NCBI GenBank assembly: GCA_905200545.1
Contig: CAJKKQ010000033.1
Coordinates: 1 to 23,814, forward strand
DNA from: an uncultured Oscillibacter sp.
GTDB taxonomy: Bacteria; Bacillota; Clostridia; Oscillospirales; Oscillospiraceae
Direction: 5' to 3'
Length of the DNA stretch: 23,814 nt
In this document: positions 1 to 7,927 of the stretch, piece after piece
How positions within the stretch are numbered: the stretch's first letter is position 1
Layout of the letters: every line of letters starts with the position of its first letter
The notes under the pieces: generated by a model
Told to the model about the DNA's origin: nothing
The model's input: the letters and a program-made list of their open reading frames with translations, nothing else
Database searches by the model: none
Program-made: the position numbers and the translations under genes

Positions 1-1
1 C

Positions 2-955
2 GAGGCCCGGCTGGACAAGGGCCGGGGCCCCGTGGCTACCCTCTTGGTGCAGAACGGCACCCTCAAGCAGGGCGACATCATCATCGCCGGCACCGCCGTG
101 GGCCGCGTGCGCACCATGACCGACTACAAGGGCGCCCGCCTCACTCAGGCCGGCCCCTCCGTTCCCGTGGAGATTGCGGGTCTTTCCGAGGCTCCCGAGG
201 CCGGCAGCCCCTTCTTCGCCGTGGCCGACGAGCGTATGGCCCGGGAACTGGTGGAGCAGCGCAAGGCCGAGGCCCGTGCCAAGGCCGCCGCGCCCGTACA
301 GAAGGTCTCTTTGGAGAACCTCTTCGACCAGATTCAGGCCGGCGAGCGCAAGGAGCTGGCCCTCATCGTCAAGGCCGACGTCCAGGGCAGCGTGGAGGCG
401 GTGAAGGCCTCCTTGGAGAAGCTCTCCAACGACGAGGTCAACGTCCGGGTTATCCACGGCGGCGTGGGTGCCATCAACGAATCCGACGTGATGCTGGCCG
501 CCTCCTCCAACGCCATCATCGTGGGCTTCAACGTCCGTCCGGACGCCGCCGCCCGGGACGGCGCCATCCGTCAGAACGTGGATATGCGGATGTACCGGGT
601 CATCTACGACTGCATTGATGAGATCACCGCCGCCATGAAGGGCATGCTGGCACCCAAGTTCCGGGAAGTGGTTCTGGGCCACGCGGAAGTCCGCCAGACC
701 TACAAGGTCTCCAGCGTGGGCACCGTGGCCGGCTGCTATGTCCAGGACGGCAAGATCGTGCGAAACTGCTCCGTGCGGGTGGTGCGGGACGGCATCGTGA
801 TCCACGAGGGCGCCCTGGCCTCCCTGAAGCGCTTCAAGGACGACGCTAAGGAAGTGGCCGAGAACTACGAGTGCGGCCTCACCGTGGAGAAGTTCAACGA
901 CATCAAGGAAGGCGACATCATCGAGGCCTTCACCATGGAGGAGATCCCCAGATAA
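2..955 (+). CDS. infB: Translation initiation factor IF-2, C-terminal part (5' end outside window)
   Basis: This is the last 317 residues of IF-2, the GTPase that brings initiator fMet-tRNA to the 30S subunit and promotes subunit joining. The reading frame is open from base 2, so the start and the G domain lie upstream of the window. The visible part covers the end of domain II ([17 protein letters not shown]), domain III (roughly residues 100-200, with [19 protein letters not shown]) and the fMet-tRNA-binding C-terminal region ending in [15 protein letters not shown]. These stretches match the family's conserved C-terminal half. It heads an infB-rbfA-nrnA-truB-ribF order that is common in Firmicutes. 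Nothing is broken within the visible part; the truncation is due to the window edge. Confidence 0.97.
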   Translation, partial: EARLDKGRGPVATLLVQNGTLKQGDIIIAGTAVGRVRTMTDYKGARLTQAGPSVPVEIAGLSEAPEAGSPFFAVADERMARELVEQRKAEARAKAAAPVQKVSLENLFDQIQAGERKELALIVKADVQGSVEAVKASLEKLSNDEVNVRVIHGGVGAINESDVMLAASSNAIIVGFNVRPDAAARDGAIRQNVDMRMYRVIYDCIDEITAAMKGMLAPKFREVVLGHAEVRQTYKVSSVGTVAGCYVQDGKIVRNCSVRVVRDGIVIHEGALASLKRFKDDAKEVAENYECGLTVEKFNDIKEGDIIEAFTMEEIPR

Positions 956-996
956 GGGAGCACCATCCCTTCCCTTTTATGAAGAACTCCAGCGAC

Positions 997-1032
997 CTGG
1001 GCGGGCGGATTCGCCCGCCCAGATATTTTTAT
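997..1032 (+). terminator. Hairpin with short U-rich tail between infB and rbfA
   Basis: A perfect 11-bp stem (arms 997-1007 and 1012-1022, loop GATT) is followed by ATATTTTTAT. It looks like an intrinsic terminator with an imperfect U tract, lying 42 bases after the infB stop. Because rbfA follows 65 bases later with no clear promoter of its own, partial read-through is more likely than full termination. Confidence 0.5.
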
Positions 1033-1096
1033 CCGGGCCCGCTCCCGGATGTAACATTTCTTTCATTTCTTTTTCCTCTGGAAGGAGGTCATTTCT

Positions 1097-1480
1097 ATGC
1101 CTAGTAACCGTATCGGCCGTATCAACGAGGAGATCCAGCGGGAGCTCAGCGACCAGCTGCGCCGTCTGAAAGACCCCCGGGTCTCCCAAGTGGGTATGGT
1201 CTCCATTACCCGGGTGGACACCACCGGCGACCTGCGCTATGCCCGGGTCTATATCTCCGTATTGGACAAGACCCAGGAAAAGGATGTGCTCAAGGGCCTC
1301 AAGTCCGCCGCAGGTTTTTTGCGCCGGGAGCTGGGCCGGGCGCTGCAGCTGCGCTATACCCCGGAGCTGCAGTTCATCGCCGATGACTCCATCGCCCACG
1401 GCGCCCATATTTTGGAGGTGCTGCGCAAAGTGGAACAGGCTGACGAGGCCCGGGGCTCCGCACCGGAAACGGAGGAGTGA
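1097..1480 (+). CDS. rbfA: 30S ribosome-binding factor A
   Basis: The 127-residue product is the usual size for RbfA, a single KH-fold protein that binds the 30S subunit near the 5' end of 16S rRNA during late maturation and cold adaptation. The N-terminal RIGRINEEIQRELSDQL and the central KDPRVSQVGMVSITRVDTT and DLRYARVYISVL segments are family hallmarks. The C-terminus is short and acidic (EETEE-like). An AAGGAGGT site about 8 bases before the ATG fixes the start. The gene follows infB as in most bacteria, and its stop lies four bases before the nrnA start, so the two are probably translationally coupled. Confidence 0.96.
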   Translation: MPSNRIGRINEEIQRELSDQLRRLKDPRVSQVGMVSITRVDTTGDLRYARVYISVLDKTQEKDVLKGLKSAAGFLRRELGRALQLRYTPELQFIADDSIAHGAHILEVLRKVEQADEARGSAPETEE

Positions 1481-1483
1481 GCC

Positions 1484-2443
1484 ATGCTGACCGTATCCGA
1501 GACTGCCGCCCTGCTGCGGACCTTTGACCATGTGCTGATCCTCACCCACGTGCGCCCCGACGGAGACACCGTGGGCTGCGCCGCAGCCTTGTGCGCGGGA
1601 CTCCGTGCCCTGGGGAAGACAGCGTATCTGCTGCCCAATCCCGAGCTCACGGACACCTCCGCCCCCTATTTCCTGCCCTATGCGGCGCCGGAGGACTTTA
1701 CCCCGGACCGGGTGGTCTCCACGGACATCGCCACCCCCTCCCTGTTCCCGGCAAATGCCCGGCCCTATCTGGACCGGGTGGACCTGGCCATCGACCACCA
1801 CCCCTCCTTTGAACATTTCGGCAAAGCCAATATCGTCCGGCCGGAGGCGGCGGCCTGCGGCGAGCTGATGTACGACATTCTGGCACACCTGGGCCCCATT
1901 ATGGCGGAGATCGCCCTGCCTCTTTACGTGGCGGTATCCACTGACACAGGCTGCTTTGCCTACGGCAACGTCACCCCTCAGACCCACGCGGTGGCGGCAG
2001 CGCTGATGCGCACCGGCATCGACTATCAGACCGTCAACAAGGTGTTTTTCCGCACCAAGAGCCGCAAGCGCATGCAGCTGGAGGCCGCCATGCTCAGCGG
2101 CTGCGAGTTTTACGACGGCGGCCGGGTAGCCCTTCTCACCGTGCCCATTTCCCTGATGGAGCGGCTGGAGGCCTCGGAGACCGACGCGGAGGATCTCAGC
2201 GCCCTGGGCCCCCAGATCCAGGGTGTGGACTGCGCCATCACCCTGCGGGAGCTGCGGCCGGACGTTTGGAAGATGTCTCTGCGCACCGGCAGCCGGGTCA
2301 ATGCCACGGCTGCTGCCGCCCTGCTGGGCGGCGGCGGACACGCTGCTGCCGCCGGCTGCACGGTGGAGGCGCCCCTGGAGGAAGCCAAGCGCAGGATCCT
2401 GGAGGCTGTAGCCCAGGTAGCACCGGACTTCTCCGCGACCTGA
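1484..2443 (+). CDS. nrnA: DHH/DHHA1 phosphoesterase, NrnA-like (oligoribonuclease / pAp phosphatase)
   Basis: A 319-residue DHH-superfamily phosphoesterase of NrnA type, which in Firmicutes degrades short RNA oligomers and/or dephosphorylates 3'-phosphoadenosine 5'-phosphate. Metal-binding motifs are visible in order: HVRPDGD (H22, D26, D28), the STDIA aspartate (D81), the IDHH signature (D104-H105-H106) and the C-terminal DHHA1 glycine-rich GGGGH (about 282-286) that binds substrate. The length is typical. The ribosome binding site GGAGGAG overlaps the rbfA stop codon, four bases upstream. The position between rbfA and truB is conserved in many Clostridia. The exact substrate preference (nanoRNA or pAp) cannot be told from the sequence alone. 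Confidence 0.92.
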   Translation: MLTVSETAALLRTFDHVLILTHVRPDGDTVGCAAALCAGLRALGKTAYLLPNPELTDTSAPYFLPYAAPEDFTPDRVVSTDIATPSLFPANARPYLDRVDLAIDHHPSFEHFGKANIVRPEAAACGELMYDILAHLGPIMAEIALPLYVAVSTDTGCFAYGNVTPQTHAVAAALMRTGIDYQTVNKVFFRTKSRKRMQLEAAMLSGCEFYDGGRVALLTVPISLMERLEASETDAEDLSALGPQIQGVDCAITLRELRPDVWKMSLRTGSRVNATAAAALLGGGGHAAAAGCTVEAPLEEAKRRILEAVAQVAPDFSAT

Positions 2444-2480
2444 GCTGCTCCATCTACCCTAGAAAACGGAGGAATCCGCA

Positions 2481-3347
2481 ATGCCCAACGGCATCATCAT
2501 CATTGACAAGCCCCAGGACTGGACCAGCATGGACGTATGCGCCAAGATCCGGGGCATCCTGCATGAAAAGCGGGTGGGCCACGGGGGGACCCTGGATCCC
2601 ATGGCCACCGGCGTACTGCCGGTCTTTGTGGGACAAGCCACCCGGGGGGTGGAATTTGCCGAGAACGCCCGGAAGGAATACGTAGCAGGGCTCCGTCTGG
2701 GCCGGATCACCGACGCCCAGGATACCTCCGGCCATGTGCTGGAGACCCGGCCGGTACAGGTGACACGGGAACAAGTGGCAGCCGTCCTGGAGCACTTCCG
2801 GGGTCCTCAGCAGCAGATCCCGCCCATGTACTCCGCCATCAAGGTGGGGGGGCAAAAGCTCTATGAGCTGGCCCGCAAGGGCCAGGAGGTGGCCCGCAAG
2901 CCCCGGTCCATCACCATCTATGAACTGGAGCTTTTGGAGCAGGTGAATGAGACGGATTACCTCCTTCGCTGCCTGTGCTCCAAGGGCACCTACATCCGCA
3001 CCCTCTGCCACGATATCGGGCAGGCCCTGGGCTGCGGCGGCACTATGTTCAGCCTCCGCCGCACCATGGCAGCGGGCTTTACAGCAGACCAGGCGGTGAC
3101 GCTGGAGGATGTCCAGTCCCAAGGCGAGGCGCTGCTGCTGCCCACAGACAGCCTCTTTTCTGATCATCCCATTTTGCTGCTCAAATCCGACAAGATGGAA
3201 AAGCGGGTCCGCTGCGGCAATCTCATCACCATGCCGGGCACCCCCGACGGCACCTACCGCATTTACAGTCAGGACCGGCAGTTTCTCTGCCTGTCCCAGG
3301 CCAGGGACGGCACCCTGACCTCTCTCAAGAATTTTTTTGGAGCGTAA
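2481..3347 (+). CDS. truB: tRNA pseudouridine(55) synthase TruB
   Basis: A 288-residue TruB, which converts U55 in the T-loop of tRNAs to pseudouridine. The catalytic motif GHGGTLDPMATGVLP places the nucleophilic aspartate at D39. Other family segments are IIIDKPQDWTSMDV at the N-terminus, the PPMYSAIKVGGQKLYELARKG stretch and CSKGTYIRTLCHDIG. The C-terminal 55 or so residues are consistent with the small PUA-like or TruB_C extension. A GGAGGA site precedes the ATG by 8 bases. It lies 37 bases after nrnA and 14 bases before ribF in the same operon. Confidence 0.97.
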   Translation: MPNGIIIIDKPQDWTSMDVCAKIRGILHEKRVGHGGTLDPMATGVLPVFVGQATRGVEFAENARKEYVAGLRLGRITDAQDTSGHVLETRPVQVTREQVAAVLEHFRGPQQQIPPMYSAIKVGGQKLYELARKGQEVARKPRSITIYELELLEQVNETDYLLRCLCSKGTYIRTLCHDIGQALGCGGTMFSLRRTMAAGFTADQAVTLEDVQSQGEALLLPTDSLFSDHPILLLKSDKMEKRVRCGNLITMPGTPDGTYRIYSQDRQFLCLSQARDGTLTSLKNFFGA

Positions 3348-3361
3348 GGACGGATCTTCCC

Positions 3362-4279
3362 ATGAAAGAACGTGTCATTGCCCTGGGCTTTTTCGACGGC
3401 GTCCATCTGGGTCACGGCGCGCTTTTGCGCCGGACTGCCCAGGAGGCCGCCCGCCGGGGCTGTACTTCCGCAGTATTTACCTTTGACCGCCCCCCCAAGG
3501 AGGTGGTCAGCGGCATCCCCTGCCCCCTCATCAACTCTCCGGCGGACCGCCGGGAGCTGATACGGCGGCTTTACGGCATCGACGAGGTCATCATGGTCCC
3601 CTTTGACCAGGAGATGATGACTACCCCCTGGCATCAATACTTAACGGACATCCTGATGGAGCGCTATCACGCCGTCCATCTGGTGGCCGGCCACGACCAC
3701 CACTTCGGCCACAAAAACGAGGGCTCCCCGGAGCGGCTGGTTGCCGCCTGCGGGGAGCTGGGCCTTGGCTGCGATATCATCCCCAAGGTGGAGGTGGCGG
3801 GCATTGAGGTGAGCTCCACCTATATCCGGCGGCTGGTGGAGCTGGGCCAGATCGACCGGGCCAACCGCTTTCTGGGCCACCCCCATGTGATGACGGGCCC
3901 TGTCCGCCACGGGCGGGGCATCGGCTCTTCCCGGCTGTTCCCCACCGCCAACCTGGAGATCCCGCCCCATGTGCTGGTCCCCAGCCACGGCGTCTATGTC
4001 ACCCGGGTGACCTTGCCGGACGGCGGGCAGTACGCCGCCGTCACCAACGTGGGCACCCGCCCCACGGTCAACAACGGCACCGACGTGACCGTGGAGGCCT
4101 GCCTGCTGGACTTCCAGGGAGATCTGTACGGCACCACGGTGCGCCTGGAGTTTTTCCACAAACTGCGGGATGAGATGCGCTTTGACTCCATGGATGCCCT
4201 GCGCGTCCAGATCGCCGCCGACGCAGAGACTACCCGGGTCTACTTCCGGGATCACCCTGACGGGGTTGTGGAACAATAA
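3362..4279 (+). CDS. ribF: Bifunctional riboflavin kinase / FAD synthetase
   Basis: A 305-residue RibF that makes FMN from riboflavin and then FAD. The N-terminal nucleotidyltransferase half (about 1-165) carries GFFDGVHLGH (H15 and H18 of the HxGH site) and the SSTYIRR motif (151-157). The C-terminal flavokinase half (about 175-300) carries RLFPTANLEIP (191-201) and GVYVTRV. The protein begins almost directly at the first beta strand, lacking the 10-15 residue lead seen in many RibF proteins; no better upstream start is visible. The ribosome binding site AAGGA is about 11 bases from the ATG. It is the last gene of the infB operon and is followed by a strong terminator. truB-ribF adjacency is common in bacteria. 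Confidence 0.96.
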   Translation: MKERVIALGFFDGVHLGHGALLRRTAQEAARRGCTSAVFTFDRPPKEVVSGIPCPLINSPADRRELIRRLYGIDEVIMVPFDQEMMTTPWHQYLTDILMERYHAVHLVAGHDHHFGHKNEGSPERLVAACGELGLGCDIIPKVEVAGIEVSSTYIRRLVELGQIDRANRFLGHPHVMTGPVRHGRGIGSSRLFPTANLEIPPHVLVPSHGVYVTRVTLPDGGQYAAVTNVGTRPTVNNGTDVTVEACLLDFQGDLYGTTVRLEFFHKLRDEMRFDSMDALRVQIAADAETTRVYFRDHPDGVVEQ

Positions 4280-4290
4280 CCGAACAAACG

Positions 4291-4320
4291 AGGAGGCTGC
4301 CTGCGGCAGCCTCCTTTTTT
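4291..4320 (+). terminator. Intrinsic terminator of the infB-ribF operon
   Basis: A perfect 11-bp stem (4291-4301 with 4305-4315, loop TGC) is followed directly by a run of Ts through 4320. It lies 11 bases after the ribF stop. The opposite strand has no U tract after the stem, so it acts on the plus strand only. Confidence 0.93.
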
Positions 4321-4333
4321 GCTGTTTTCAACC

Positions 4334-4606
4334 TTACACCAGCCACACGGTCAGCCATACCAGGCCGATGCCCGCAGCCCCCATGAGGGTATAGACCGCC
4401 GGAGACAGCTCCCGCCAGGCCCGGGTCAGACGCCCGTGGTCTCCGCCGGCGTAATTGCGGGCCACCCGGCGGGCCTCCTCCACCAGCTCCTGGGCGGTGA
4501 CGCCCTGTCCGGCGGCGTCATTGCGCACCAGAAAGATAGCCTGCTCAAAATACCGCTGATCCGGAGAGTCAATGACGACTACACGTCTGGAAATTCCTTT
4601 CACCAT
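4334..4606 (-). CDS. Small tail-anchored membrane protein of unknown function, downstream of spoIIE
   Basis: I do not recognise this 90-residue protein. The first 60 residues are soluble and charged (RRVVVIDSPDQRYFEQAIFLVRNDAA, then an alpha-helical EELVEEARRVARNY-like stretch). The last 20 residues (YTLMGAAGIGLVWLTVWLV) form one strongly hydrophobic segment, so it is probably tail-anchored in the membrane with its N-terminus in the cytoplasm. An AGGAGG site sits correctly before the ATG. It starts 70 bases after the spoIIE stop on the same strand with no terminator between, so it may be co-transcribed with spoIIE and have a sporulation-linked role; that is inference from position only. Confidence 0.75.
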   Translation of the reverse strand: MVKGISRRVVVIDSPDQRYFEQAIFLVRNDAAGQGVTAQELVEEARRVARNYAGGDHGRLTRAWRELSPAVYTLMGAAGIGLVWLTVWLV

Positions 4607-4676
4607 ATCCGTTTCCTCCTGCCATTTGCGCTTGATACTTCCATTTTGTCTCAGCCGGGGAAACTTTATACCGTGC

Positions 4677-6707
4677 TTACACCTTTTTTACCGGCGTCTC
4701 CGGCAGATATAAAATCTGGATTCCGCAGTCGTCGTCCAGGGTCTCCCGGTGCCGGCTCTCACTGAGGAGGAAATTGGCCAGCGTCTGGGGATCATCTCCC
4801 GACCAGCCTGCCAGCAGATCCTGGAGCCACTCGTCCCGGGCGGGATCCGCCACACCGTCGCTGATCATCACTAGGAAGCTCCCCGGCTCCAGGGTGAGGT
4901 TGGTGACATCCGGCGCAGCAGGTGCCCCCCGAAGCCCTGCCGGCAGCGTGCCGCCGGTGATGCGGCGGACGGTGCCGGACTTTTTCAGGTAGCTGGGCGC
5001 CGCACCGAATTTGTACACCGCTGCCTCCCCCGTCTCCGGACGGCAGGTGACCAGGTCAATGGTGGTGAAGCTGCCGGTATCCGCCCCCCGCAATGCCATG
5101 GCGGAGTTGAGCGTCTTCAAGGCCGCTTCCGGAGCGATCCCCGCCTCCAGGAACTGGCGCAGCAGCCGGCAGGTGAGGGCCGACTCCTTCCGGGCGGCCT
5201 CACCGCTTCCCATGCCGTCCGCCAGCAGCAGACACAAAAGGCCGCTCTCCGTGCGGAAGGCCGTCACCGTGTCGCCGCAGGCAGTCTCCCCGTCCTTGGG
5301 CCGCAGGGCAGCGCCGATGCGGTAGGTGTTTCCCTCCCCGGAGACGGGACTGGTCTCTCCCAGCCCGGCGGCGGTGGCCGTCAGCAGTTCACTGAGCTGG
5401 GCGTACTGGCCCCGGGCGCTGCGGCGAGTCTCCTCCAGCTGCCTCCGGTACTGGCGGCGCAGGAGGTAGGCGGAGAGCTCGCCGTTGACGGCGGTGAGGA
5501 AATCCGGCATATGGATGCAGCGGCTGGAAAAGTAGCCGGGGAAATCTTTGGCCAGGGCCCGGCCCCGTTCCAGAAGATAGGGCGTGGCGTCGTTGAGGGC
5601 ATTGAAGGTACCGCTGTACTCCCGCTGCCAGCAAAGCTCGCACAACGCACAGCCCCGGCACACCTTCTCCGCCGCCCGGTCAAAGACGATGGCCGGGTTT
5701 TCCTCCGTAGCGGGAGCCGGTACCCGGTTCATGCTCTCATACAGATCCCGCAGGGCCCCGGCGGCGCCGGTGAGCTGGGCTTTGAGCCGTTCCAGCCCTG
5801 CCGGGGCCTCTAAGGGTTCCGCCCGCTTGACCCGCTTGCCGCCGAAGAGCCTGCCGGGCAGCAGCAAAAACAGCGCCGCCCCCAGTCCGGCCTCCGCCAG
5901 AAGCGGTGCGCGCAGTTCGCCGGACACCGGCAGCGACGCCAGCAGCGACGCGCACCAGAAGACGGCAGAAGCCCCAATCCGACGCCCGCCGCTCCGGCTT
6001 CCGGCCAGGAGGCCGCCCAGGCCCCAGGCCGCCGCATAGAGCACGGTACCGCTGCCGCTGCAAAAGTCCGCCGCAAGCCCTGCGCCCAGGCCTGCCGCCG
6101 CACCTGCCGGAAGGCCCCGCTCATAGGCGGTATACACCAGCAGCAACCCCAGCAGGCTCCGGCCCACGGAGACCGTCAGGATCTCTACGTCCGCCAGCGC
6201 CAGCAGCAGCGAGCCCACCAGGAACAGCAGGCTGTCCGGCTCCGGCCGCTCCTGAAAAAGCGGACCGTAAAACCAGGCAGAAAGCCCCACCAGCACCGCA
6301 GCAGCGGCGCACAACGGCGCATCCCGCAGCGGTGAGAGGGACTGGGCCACATAGATCCCCGCCACCGCCAGAAAGAGGCCTGTCCCCGTCAGAGGCAGGA
6401 AGCTGCGCCGCTCCATCAGCCAGCTGTCGCGGAAAGCGCAGGCGGTGGTGAACACCAGAACCACCGCTGCCAGAAAGGGCAGGGCGCTGTAAAAATCCAT
6501 GAATACCGCCGCTCCCAGCACCGTCCCCGCCAGGGCGGCGGCCCCTTCGGCCCCTCCCCCGGACGCGCTGGCAAAGCCCAGGGCGAAAGGAGCGTAGCCC
6601 CCCGGCGTCTGGGAGGCAGTCAGCGCCGCTGCCAGGAAAAAGCGCACGCCCAGCCGCAGCAGCCGTCCCTGCTGTTCCCGCCCCAATATGATGTGTCCTT
6701 GCCGCAA
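4677..6707 (-). CDS. spoIIE: Stage II sporulation protein E (membrane PP2C-type serine phosphatase)
   Basis: A 676-residue SpoIIE, the phosphatase that dephosphorylates SpoIIAA to release sigma-F in the forespore and also acts at the asymmetric division septum. Residues 20-290 are a series of hydrophobic segments (the multi-pass membrane domain), 300-450 the regulatory region, and about 460-668 the PP2C domain with metal-binding acidic motifs GDT (D479), ADGMGSG (D497), SDG (D617) and DDD (658-660). It is about 150 residues shorter than the Bacillus protein, as is common in Clostridia. Four cysteines in a CxxCxxCxxC pattern (350-359) mark the start of the regulatory region. The start is a TTG at 6707 with AGGAGGGA 6 bases upstream; a nearby ATG is out of frame. 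A TAAAAT upstream (6761-6766, minus strand) might be a -10, but no convincing -35 or Spo0A box was seen. Confidence 0.95.
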   Translation of the reverse strand: MRQGHIILGREQQGRLLRLGVRFFLAAALTASQTPGGYAPFALGFASASGGGAEGAAALAGTVLGAAVFMDFYSALPFLAAVVLVFTTACAFRDSWLMERRSFLPLTGTGLFLAVAGIYVAQSLSPLRDAPLCAAAAVLVGLSAWFYGPLFQERPEPDSLLFLVGSLLLALADVEILTVSVGRSLLGLLLVYTAYERGLPAGAAAGLGAGLAADFCSGSGTVLYAAAWGLGGLLAGSRSGGRRIGASAVFWCASLLASLPVSGELRAPLLAEAGLGAALFLLLPGRLFGGKRVKRAEPLEAPAGLERLKAQLTGAAGALRDLYESMNRVPAPATEENPAIVFDRAAEKVCRGCALCELCWQREYSGTFNALNDATPYLLERGRALAKDFPGYFSSRCIHMPDFLTAVNGELSAYLLRRQYRRQLEETRRSARGQYAQLSELLTATAAGLGETSPVSGEGNTYRIGAALRPKDGETACGDTVTAFRTESGLLCLLLADGMGSGEAARKESALTCRLLRQFLEAGIAPEAALKTLNSAMALRGADTGSFTTIDLVTCRPETGEAAVYKFGAAPSYLKKSGTVRRITGGTLPAGLRGAPAAPDVTNLTLEPGSFLVMISDGVADPARDEWLQDLLAGWSGDDPQTLANFLLSESRHRETLDDDCGIQILYLPETPVKKV

Positions 6708-6856
6708 AGCATGTCCCTCCTACATGGCCGCACAAGGCGGCTTCTTTGGTAGTTTCTCCCATTTTAGCGCCGCTGCCGGAAGAAACCCGTCGGGAAAAGC
6801 AAAGGGCTCCAATTTCCCGGCGGGGAGAAAAGTTTTCCGCCCTCCACCCCCCAAGG

Positions 6857-6885
6857 TGGACTTTTTTCGTCCCATATGGTATGAT
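6857..6885 (+). promoter_or_regulatory. Sigma-A-type extended -10 promoter for dusB
   Basis: TGGACT (6857-6862, 4/6 to the -35 consensus), a 17-base spacer and TATGAT (6880-6885) preceded by TGG, giving an extended -10. The -10 ends 40 bases before the dusB ATG. The region 6708-6856 between it and spoIIE holds the spoIIE leader and no gene. Confidence 0.7.
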
Positions 6886-6925
6886 GGATGAACATTTTGA
6901 AGTCCCAGAGAAGGAGTTTTTACCC

Positions 6926-7894
6926 ATGAAGATCGGAACCGTGGACATTCCCTCCCGCCTGGCGCTGGCCCCTATGGCCGGTGTCACAGACGCCGCTTTC
7001 CGCCAGATCTGCGCAGAGCTGGGGGCGGGCTATACCATCACGGAGCTGATCTCCTCCAAGGCCCTGTGCTACCACGACAAGAAGACCTTCTCCCTGCTGA
7101 CCCAGTTCCCCGGGGAGCATCCGGCGGCGGTGCAGATCTTCGGCAGCGACCCCGTCTGCATGGCGGAAGCCGCCCAAATTGCCCTGGAGCACACGGGGGC
7201 CGATATCATTGACCTCAATATGGGCTGCCCCATGGGGAAAATCGTCAACAACGGCGACGGCGCCGCCCTGATGAAGGATCCGGAGAAAGCCGGACGCATC
7301 GTGGAGGCCGTGGTGAAAGCCGTGTCCGTGCCGGTGACCGCCAAGTTCCGCCGGGGCTGGGACATGGGCAGCTGCAACTGCGTGGAGTTCGCCCAAACCC
7401 TGGAGCAGGCGGGGATCTCCGCCGTGGCGGTCCACGGCCGCACCCGGGCCCAGGTGTACAGCGGCAAGGCCGACTGGAACTGCATCCGGGCGGTGAAAGA
7501 GGCGGTGCATGTCCCGGTGATCGCCAACGGCGACATCTGGGAGCCCCAGGACGCCGCCCGCATCCTGCAGCACACCAAGGCGGATATGGCTATGATCGGC
7601 CGGGGGTGCTTTGGAAATCCGTGGCTGTTCCAGCAGGCCAAGGCGGTGCTGGAGGGGACGGAGGTTCCGCCTCTGCCTCCCCTGGCGGAGCGGTGTGAGA
7701 CAGCGGTGCGCCAGTTTGAGCTTGCGGCCCGGTACAAGGGCGAGCGGGTGGCGGTGCTGGAGGCACGGCGGCACTACTGCTGGTATCTCAAGGGGGTGCC
7801 CCACTCCGGTTACTACAAGGAACAAATCGTGCACATGAACACGCTGGAGGACGTCTACCGGGTGACCCGGGGCATCCAGCGGGACCTGACGTGA
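6926..7894 (+). CDS. dusB: tRNA-dihydrouridine synthase, DusB-like
   Basis: A 322-residue flavoenzyme of the Dus family, which reduces specific uridines in tRNA to dihydrouridine using FMN and NADPH. The TIM-barrel motifs are clear: LALAPMAGVTDAAFR at the N-terminus, DLNMGCPMGKIVNNGDGAALM with the catalytic C101, the FMN-contacting lysine in VTAKFRRGWD (K140), HGRTRAQVYSGKADW, NGDIW and GRGCFGNPWLF. The frame is open further upstream, but the ATG at 6926 was chosen because it has AAGGAG 9 bases before it and matches where family members begin. A 6-bp GC hairpin without a U tail (7897-7911) follows the stop. The sigma factor gene starts 33 bases later, so the two are probably co-transcribed. 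Confidence 0.95.
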   Translation: MKIGTVDIPSRLALAPMAGVTDAAFRQICAELGAGYTITELISSKALCYHDKKTFSLLTQFPGEHPAAVQIFGSDPVCMAEAAQIALEHTGADIIDLNMGCPMGKIVNNGDGAALMKDPEKAGRIVEAVVKAVSVPVTAKFRRGWDMGSCNCVEFAQTLEQAGISAVAVHGRTRAQVYSGKADWNCIRAVKEAVHVPVIANGDIWEPQDAARILQHTKADMAMIGRGCFGNPWLFQQAKAVLEGTEVPPLPPLAERCETAVRQFELAARYKGERVAVLEARRHYCWYLKGVPHSGYYKEQIVHMNTLEDVYRVTRGIQRDLT

Positions 7895-7927
7895 CAGCGG
7901 GCGAGGCCCGCAAATGAGGGTTGCAGG

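Noticed and set aside
977..2341. A 454-codon minus-strand frame opposite rbfA and nrnA, and similar ones at 6920-8377 and 19423-20652.
   Set aside because: All are shadows of strongly supported plus-strand genes in a high-GC genome.
6861..6871. A Spo0A box upstream of spoIIE (GGACGAA on the minus strand, 5/7 to TGTCGAA).
   Set aside because: One partial match about 155 bases upstream, lying in the dusB promoter, is no better than chance, and no second box was seen.
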